This document shows, piece by piece, positions 56,260 to 64,000 of a DNA stretch of 64,000 bases (position 1 is its first letter; each line of letters starts with the position of its first letter). The DNA is taken from positions 16,251,006-16,315,005 of the forward strand of contig NC_087063.1 of assembly GCF_963678635.1 (NCBI RefSeq), in the 5' to 3' direction. Origin of the DNA: Symsagittifera roscoffensis (taxonomy: Eukaryota > Xenacoelomorpha > Acoela > Convolutidae). The position numbers were made by a program, and so were the translations under genes. Below the pieces are notes generated by a model that worked only from the letters and a program-made list of their open reading frames with translations, was not told the DNA's origin and did no database searches.

Positions 56260-58934
56260 CTGAAGGAAAGTAAAATATAAGAGATGAAATCAAAAATGAC
56301 AGCATGAAAAGACAATCTGTTCACGCAAAATTAAGTCAGGAAGAAAACAATTTCCTGCCCTTTGAAGTAAATGTAATGGTAAAATTATATAAGATAATGC
56401 TGGAAAATGTCGATAACTTACTGAAAGACAAAATAATATGACATTGACATACGCTAAAATAATGAAGATAATGATATCGATTTTCTTTTAACTTAAAATA
56501 TGGTATAACCAAGGTAATGCTGAAAAATTTTTATGGCTATAAAAGAATTTTTGGATATCAATGAAAACTATTTTTTACTAATCGAATTTTTCATGTTTCA
56601 GACATGTATTTAAATGAAAAAAAAAAATTTCGGTTTTGCCCCCTAAATGATGAAAATTCGAAATCAAGTTTTGTTGCAAAATGTATCAATATAACTTCGA
56701 AAAGCTGGCTTAGGCTAAGAAATCAATTGCGCAGGCCGAAACGAAGCAATTTTATCTAATTTAGCGTAAAACAGGTCCTTTTTCTTGTTTTTTTTTGTTG
56801 TTTTTTTTTAATATAAGTTTCACAAATATGATCCAAATGCGTTCTGAATCGCCGTTTTTTTTGCAGTTTTTCGGGTTTACTCAATGTTCTGGATATCACC
56901 GTTGTTTCGTAGTAAAATAAAAAAAAAATAATTTTTTGCATTATTTAGGGGGTATAACCGGAAAAACCCCAATTTTTGAATCTGCAGACACCAAATAAAC
57001 ACTGAATACTTGTGCAAATAAAAATAAGAATAATTTTACTCGCAACAAGAAGCAAAGAACTGAAATCGATACTACTTCTTCACAATTCGCTCTTAAAAGC
57101 TATAACTTGATAATAATTTAAAGTGATTGATCATAAAACGAATATGTGCGATTTGTTTACAATCCTTGTTGTTCCCTGTTTCATAGGTGAGAAAGTGGTT
57201 CACTGCTTCACTTATGAAACTTGACTTGAAATAATTTTTCTTGAGCAAATTAGCGTAAACATATTTTTAATTATAAAGGTCTCAAGATAATGATAATTAA
57301 GAATTGTCAGTAATAATGAATTTTTACACACAAAATGTTGGGGGAATTTTGCAAGTTAATCAAAGATTTAAATATTATTTATTTCATGGATAAACGGTCA
57401 GTTCATTTGGTTTAGGAAAAATGACGAAATTTTTTGGCAATAACTGCCATGACTTGATAAAGAAATATTTTTCAAAATTTTCTCAAAAAGTTAAAGCTAA
57501 GCCCATATGCAGTGAATTGATATATTGTTTAGGCATAAAACTATAGAGACGCTAAATAATAAATAATGAATAAATTTCAGCGAGCAGCTGGTTAAAAACT
57601 CACTCTTTGGAGCCAGAAAATACTTGAGCAAACACGAATAAATACTTTTTGAGATACTTTCAAAAACTTCCCGCTGATTTTTTAAATTTGTTTATAAGAG
57701 AAAAAAAAATAAGCGACGAAAAAAAATTGCAGAACTCCGGTCTCAAAGTAGAAATGTTTATTCTTCCAAAATCTAGAACTAGGAAAGTCCGTAAACACTG
57801 ATCGTGTTTATTTTCCTTTGACTGAAGAGGAAGATTAAGAAAGCTTCGATGGCCTATATGTGAACAATTTCCTTAATTAGCTAGCAAGTGAACGCGCAAG
57901 CCCCCCTAAAAATAATTGGTAAAGTTAAGAAGTAAAGCCAACGTGCAAAATGCTGAGTTCTGATTGGCTGAAAAAATATGCTTTTAAGTGAATTATCATA
58001 TCTATCTCTTCTCCCTGAAATAATTTAGAGGGAAATTGTTCATTTGGTCAGTTACATTGTTTTTTTTTCAGACCACTTTGTTGGTAATGAAATTATATGT
58101 GGACGCGGATTATTGAAATATTTTAATAATATAAAGTACTAAATAAATACAACGCCATATTTACAAACAAAAAGCCGCTTTTAAGTTTTTCTTTCAAAAT
58201 GAAGGAATTGAACAAGTTATAACTCTCCGATCTCTATCAAAGACATATGTCATAAGCTATTAACTTGAGATTTTAAAAAAAAATCATTTTTTCATTGCAC
58301 TAAAGCAGTTTTTTGTCATTTTATTCAGATAAGTGTTTTTAAAATATATTTAATCATTAAAATGGATTCGTGAAAAGCTGCGGGGAGCCAAAAGCACACC
58401 TCTGGTGACGGATCAGCAGTATGTTGCGATAATTAGAAGACACATTTCTTTTCCGCCTTTTTAAATGGTGAAAATACACTTTAACAGTCTTCTTTTCAGC
58501 CCTGAAGATAATTTTTTCAAAAGAAATGAACAGTTTTTTTTTGTTCATCCTACATTTGACGTAAATTTCCCGTTCAGTCTATCTCAGATCTTCGGAAACT
58601 GCATGCACTATGTGGAGGGCCTAACTTTTTTTGTAAATTCATTTTATATATAGGAAAAGTTTAAGTGGAAAGAAAAAACCAGCTAAAAAAGATGGCAAAA
58701 AAACTTTAGATTTGAAAAAAATTTCGAAAATTTAATCAGCTGACATAATTATCAGAACCAAATTTTCAGAAATAATTTTCAGAAATAGTTTTCAGAAATA
58801 GTTTTCTAATCAGCTGAAATAATAAGTGGTACTCGCACATTTCGCCCAATAAATAACTTGCCCCTATTAAATTTATTGGCACATTTCAACATTTCGCCCC
58901 TAACAGAACCATCGGCCCATTTTTTTTCCAGTCT
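56260..58934. other. Upstream region of the two-TM gene, no gene seen
   Basis: AT-rich. Would hold the promoter and any 5' non-coding exon of the two-TM gene; neither is identifiable by eye. Confidence 0.4.
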
Positions 58935-59095
58935 ACCAGCCATAGGCCTAACCCAGAAGTTTAATTATTTAAGTTGACAAGAGCTCACTTAACTATAACC
59001 ACTAAACTATGACTAACTTGTAAGAGCTCGCCTTGCTGATTGCCGTGTATGTTCAAACTGAACCCGCTACCATATGTTTGCTGGGTCACCAATAC
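58935..59095. repeat. Dispersed repeat E, copy 2
   Basis: 'taccagccataggcctaacc', 'cttgtaagagctcgcct' and 'gaacccgctaccatatgttt' with 'gctgggtcacca', same orientation as copy 1. Confidence 0.6.
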
Positions 59096-60111
59096 AACTG
59101 GAGCCCGTCAATGCCAAATTTAGCCCCCACTCAACTTAGCCCAACAAAATTGAATAAAATCGGACTGATACATAGGACTGATACGAGTTGTGTGCTTGTC
59201 AGTTCATGGACACTTACTGTTTGTGAGAACGGCTAGCGTTGTCGTATCCAACGCCATGCCACCCGCAGAGAATTTATATTGACGTCTATTAAACGTCATA
59301 TTAATATTATGAGAGAAATGTAGTAAAAACAATGGGCAAAAATTTCGGGGCAAAATGCGTGAAAGAATTAGGTTCGAAAAAATTGGAGCGAATTTTGTGA
59401 GGAGCAAAAAGTACCACATTGCTTTGGTAAGTATACCGTTTTGTAACTCAGCTGGTAACATTTTAATGAATGATTTCCAGTTCCATTTTCATCTAACACC
59501 TGTGTTATCTGCTGAGCGCATTTTCTTCAACTAAAAATGAGCCTGCTGTGATTAAAACAACCACTCTATCAACAACCACTCTAAAAATCTGGATTCAAAT
59601 TAGTCTTTATTGGGTAACTGTTTAATTTTCAACATGGGAAAAAAAATTATTTAAAGTTAAATACCATATAACGGCAGGTCGGTTAAAATAGCGTAGCTTG
59701 GAAATGTTATATTAGGAATAACTCATTTTTATAACCTGACCAAATTGAAAACAAAGAAAACATCGAAGCATCTGAAAATGAAGAAATGTAAAAGTCTGAT
59801 TACTATACAAAAATTTGGACTTTGATTGCTGTAATTGAAAGAAATTGATTCTAAGTGATTGGTGTCAGTTAAGTCTGCAATCGTTATCAGAACTTAACAT
59901 TTTTTTCTCCAACTATTACAGCAAAAAACAGATTTAAGCAATGGGCTTCTTTCGTGCAATTCTTACTCAAGCCCAAATTTTTTTCGGAGGGCAGTCCACC
60001 TCTTTTTAGAAATTAAAGCTCAGATGGAAACATACATACTCATATAAAAACCATCTAAAGACAGTATGTGGATGAAACATCTTAGTTTTTTGGGTGACAG
60101 TTGTTTAAAAC

Positions 60112-61315
60112 CAAACAAGGCTCTTGCTTGTACATCAAGGCAAAGTCCTGAATGTTGCGACTGGACTTCAAGACCCACTTCAGAATTTTAGTTTACCTGA
60201 TTGGGCCCTCAAAAACGCTGTAATCAAAATTGAAAATCGCAAACACTATGAAGTATCGATCAACCGCAATTGTGAGAGAACGTACCAAACAGGCAGTGTA
60301 GACAAACCCTTTGACTCGGTAGTTTTTCCAAAGTAAACAGACCTGTGAGTTATAATTGCTACGCTTCGCATCTTAGCAACCAAAAGGTAGGGACCAATTG
60401 TGAGAAATAGTTTTGTTGAGGACTCAAACATGTGATCTAGTACCAGTTTTGCATTGAAAAAATGATTAAATAATCAATGTTTTCCCTTTAATCTCCTCAC
60501 AAGCTGTGTACAGAACACAGGGATATATTTAACGGGTCTAGGACAACAAGCCGACGGGACTTCAAGCCGAAGGGACTTCCGGCCGAAATTTAAACTTTAC
60601 ATGCACCTCAAATTACAATTTTTTCATCTGAAAAACGTTGCTTTTCAAAAATTAAGGCAAGTTTAATCCATAATAGGCGTTATTCATGACAACGAATCAC
60701 TTAGAATTGGCGCTCGTTAATAATTTCAGACAGTTTTTGAAATGCATAAATTATAAACAAGAAAATTGCCTTCAACCGTGTTTTATGTTTCAACTTTCCT
60801 AAACATCATTTGGAGGCTTAAATTTTATGAAAAAGCCAATGATTACTGAAAAAAAAAATCATAACAGTAGGAAATTTTTTTAAAAAGTTTTCAAATTAAT
60901 CCTATTTCATCATTTAATGAGAAAATTTTCGGCTTGAAGTCCCTAATTTTACGATTCGGCTTGAAGTCCCGTCGGCTTGATGTCCGGCACCCATATTTAA
61001 CTTCTCGCATCTTACAAATTTGATCAAATAGACTCGCATAAGTTCCACTTTAATTAGCCGCTTAGGCATGTAATTAGAATGCTATTTATCTGGCATTAAT
61101 TGTTCTATCTTGGCCAAAATTCCAATTTCCAAATGACCGTAACTCTCCAAAAAACAATCACTAATGATACTTTCTATTAGCCTAATCAGTGAACAAAAAT
61201 ATCTTTCAGATGGTTTAAAAAAATTCTTCAAAAACGCTTTAGTAAAAAGTCGAAAACTAAGTGAAACAAAAACGAACTCACGCTCAATAGTTCATCATTT
61301 TCTCAAAAAATGGAA
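60112..61315 (-). mobile_element. HINE-like element, older subfamily, with nested Mutator-like MITE
   Basis: Hairpin end 'aaacaaggctcttgcttgta' ... 'gaatgttgcgact' at 60112-60165; body resumes after the nested element at 61002 and ends near 'aaaaaatggaac'. A 'tataattgctacgc' ... 'ttagcaacc' block is shared with the next copy. Confidence 0.55.
60534..60992. mobile_element. Mutator-like MITE with perfect 9-bp target duplication
   Basis: Inverted ends of about 37 bases start GGGTCTAGGACAACAAGCCG on the left and close GTCGGCTTGATGTCCGGCAC on the right before CC. Both sides carry atatttaac (60525-60533 and 60993-61001). A 9-bp duplication with long inverted ends is typical of Mutator-like elements. 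Confidence 0.85.
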
Positions 61316-61424
61316 CAAAAATTTTTCCACTCATTTTCAAATACCAAAAGCCACTAGCTATCCTAACAACAAGCCTGCTGCTATCATAAAGAAACCCCTA
61401 GTATTATGCTGCTGCTTGAACGAA

Positions 61425-62145
61425 ACAAAACTGCTCGTACATCGAGGCGAAGCCCTGATTGTTGCGACTACATTTCAAAACCAGTTAAAAAATGTTCGTA
61501 GTTGTAGTTTACTTGAGTAGTCCCTCAAAATTGCTGTATTCCCTAATGAAAACACTTCCAAATATCGATCAACCGTAATTGTGAGAGAAAGTACCAAACA
61601 AGCAATGAACAACTTTACACTGGCAGTTTTCCAAAGTAAACAGAGCTGCAAACTATAATTGCTACGCACCGCACCTTAGCAACCAAAATGTAGGGACAAA
61701 TAATGTGATTTATTTTTCTTGAGATTTCAAATATGTTAATTGGCACCCTTTTGTTTGAAAAAATTGATGGAATAATGGTTTTTCCCCTTTGATCTCCACA
61801 AAAGATATGTAAGATACACAAAATTATATATTTAGCTTTTCGCATCCTACAATATTGGTTAAATGACACGCCTAAATTCAGTTTGAATTGAAATCAATGA
61901 ATCTGTAATAAAAAAGCAACTTGTCTGGTGTAAATAATCTCCAATTGGCCAAATTGACAATTTGTAAATACCCCCCAAAATTTTACAAAAAATTTATTTA
62001 TTAATTTTTCTTTTTTTTTGATCCATGAACAAAAAATTATTTAAAAAAAACCATCAAAAAAACTGAGGTGAAAGTTTGAAAATTGGTCAAATAAAAAAAC
62101 CACTCACGCTCAAATATTCATCATTTTCTTCAAAAATAAGAACAG
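61425..62145 (-). mobile_element. HINE-like element, older subfamily, second tandem copy
   Basis: Hairpin end 'aactgctcgtacatcgaggc' with 'gaagccctgattgttgcgac', then the 'tataattgctacgc' block and a body like 60112-61315. Confidence 0.55.
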
Positions 62146-62246
62146 AAAAATTTGACTCAATTTCAAAAATCAAAAGCCGTTAGCTATCATAACAAGAAAA
62201 CTTATACTATCCAAAAAAATCCCTTAATGTCACGCTGCTTTTTGAA

Positions 62247-62770
62247 CCAATCAAGACTGCTCGTACATCAAGGCAAAGCCCTGAATGTTGCGGCTGCAAA
62301 AAATGACCAATTACAAAATTTCAGGGTTTTAGTTTACTTGATTGATACATCAAAAATGCTAAAGTCTACAAGCATACTTCGCAAAAGTTCTAAATACTAG
62401 GTAAAATTCATTAAACGCAATTGTGAGAAAATGTACCAAACAAGAAAAGTAGACAACTCTTTTACAACCGGTAGTATTTCCAAATTAATCATCCTACAAT
62501 TTTGCTTAAATGACTAGCCTATATTCAGTTTGAATTGATTCTGTAATAAGATTGGCCAAATTGGCAAGTTCCAAGCGCCCCTTTTAATTTACAAACAAAT
62601 TAATTCTTCCTTTCTATTTATTTTATCCATAAACAAAAATATCAAATATCTCTCAATTGTTCTAAGACAATCCATCAAAAAACGCTAGAGTGAAAGTCAA
62701 AAACTGAGTGAATAAAAAACCATACCACGCACATATATTCGTCACTTTTTACAAAAACTGGAACGCTAAT
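62247..62770 (-). mobile_element. HINE-like element, older subfamily, third tandem copy
   Basis: 'caagactgctcgtacatcaa' then 'agccctgaatgttgcggct', followed by the body and an end 'acaaaaactggaac'. Head-to-tail with the two copies before it. Confidence 0.55.
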
Positions 62771-63292
62771 TTTTCGTCTGTGACTGGTTTTTAGAAACCA
62801 AAAATTGTTAATTTTCAAACGAATGAGCGTGCTATCAGAAAAAATCCTGATTTAATGCTAATTTTTGCAGTGCCAAAAATTTTTGATTCTTCGAAATTTT
62901 ACTTTTTTTCCAAAAATTTTTTTTTCCCGAAGTTTCATGTTAATTTCTTGAAACCCTTGATTTCTTATTCAAAATCAATTTAAATCTTAAAACTTTTTTA
63001 AACAGTTCAAACATGCCGCATTTAATCAATGAGACACTAAAAGCGCATTAACACAATGCGATTAAACTGGAATAAAAAAGATTGTTTCAAGTTTTCACTC
63101 CGTTTTTTTGGCAACAAATGGGCATAGAAAAATCTTTTTTCTTTTAACCTCAGTTAAGAAATTTATTGGTTGTTGTGCACTTTAACAGATGCCCTAAAAC
63201 ATATCAAAACTTCACGTTTTATAAAAACTCGGGTTATACAGATCGCTTTTCACGAACCCTCTCTAATTTTGCAATTATTTGGGTAGTTGAAC

Positions 63293-63460
63293 GGATATGG
63301 GTAGCATTGAACGGAAAAAACCTGGTTTTGATGACGTATTTCTTTAAATGGAAATTAAAACATCAAACCAAAAAACGTATATGGGTAGCATTGAACGGAA
63401 AAAACCTGGTTTTGATGACGTATTTCATTAAATGGAAATTAAAACATCAAACCAAAAAAG
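63293..63460. repeat. 84-bp tandem duplication
   Basis: Two nearly identical 84-base units ('atatgggtagcattgaacgg' at 63295 and 63379). Because 84 is a multiple of three, the open frame across it simply repeats 28 codons. Confidence 0.9.
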
Positions 63461-64000
63461 AACACCACTAAAACGGGAAAGTTTTTTGCTGTAAAAAAAG
63501 AGAGTAAAACAGGCTCAATTGCAGTTTTGTTACATCATTGTACAGCTTAATCCTAAACCAATTGATTTTAGTTGCTTCGGTGTTATTGCTTTAGGTTTTT
63601 GTTTGAAATTTTGTAAAACGAATTGCACCATAGAAAAGACTGCAAGACTTCAAACAACTTTTGTCCTGGTTTTTTTAATCCAATGTTAACTAAATTTGAT
63701 TCTCAAAATGGCGCCTTGCTCATTTTGTTTCGTGGCCTTAAACCAAATGTATTAAAATTTTGCTCAGCACAAATTGGAGGAACATTAGGCAAAGGGAAAA
63801 ATATGAGTGAACAAAAATAGTCTAACTTAATGAAATCAATCATCAAAATTTGGCGAATTTTTGATGGCTATTGCAAAACGAAAAGTCTTCAAAAACCCAG
63901 AAACATGTGAAGTGAGAGAGGATTCACAAAAAACGCGTTTGGAAACACAATGTATTTTACTTTGGCACTAAATTTAAAAACCTTATTTCAAACGTACTTG

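Noticed and set aside
63166-63471. 101-codon plus frame with an internal 28-residue repeat
   Set aside because: Explained by an 84-bp tandem duplication (a multiple of three); no splice or codon evidence for a gene.

Overview
This window is AT-rich, intron-rich animal (metazoan) DNA. There are no bacterial-style operons, and only short exon-like islands interrupt thousands of bases of non-coding sequence full of small transposons. I cannot name the species. The hAT-type MITEs with CAGGGGCGGAT ends and the low coding density suggest a marine invertebrate with an expanded genome, but that is only an impression.

The main gene I can assemble lies on the minus strand and spans about 39 kb (56241 down to 16865). 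I propose eight coding exons (56010-56241, 52590-52830, 36987-37133, 32020-32110, 30119-30298, 28409-28627, 19733-19900, 16865-16996). They join in a consistent reading phase into a protein of about 469 residues. It has a short cytosolic N-terminus, one membrane segment, a large N-glycosylated extracellular domain, a second membrane segment preceded by an NPFDPW stretch, and a basic then hydrophilic cytosolic tail. The layout and several local stretches resemble the proton-activated chloride channel family PACC1/TMEM206, but I rate this only as moderate. Exon 5 has non-standard or uncertain splice sites.

A second minus-strand gene is represented only by its last exon (2424-2561): a membrane segment followed by a lysine-rich then acidic tail. 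The membrane-coding half of this exon, plus flanking intron and hAT-MITE sequence, is tandemly repeated (2489-3149, 3150-3809, 3810-3886). In the two upstream copies the exon runs in frame into MITE sequence and gives an alternative C-terminus.

Nearly everything else is repeats. (1) The dominant family is about 550 bp, with subterminal inverted repeats TGTTCCGACT/AGTCGGAACA and a CAGGGCTTCGCCCTG hairpin near one end. This is the architecture of non-autonomous Helentron-like elements (HINEs). More than a dozen copies lie at 15, 22-23, 27, 31, 40-48 and 60-63 kb. (2) hAT MITEs have 8-bp target duplications. (3) There is a 9-bp-duplication Mutator-like MITE, a TTAA-flanked element, a TA-flanked palindromic element, foldback elements with CACTAGTGGACAAA ends, and a GGATCT...AGATCC family with 8-bp duplications. 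(4) Recent tandem or segmental duplications occur at 24.3-26.8, 43.1-46.0, 14.1-14.5 and 49.0-50.4 kb. Two decayed open frames (about 200-880 plus; 55040-55619 minus) look like dead protein-coding copies of unknown origin.

No rRNA gene, intact tRNA gene, CRISPR array or bacterial feature was seen.
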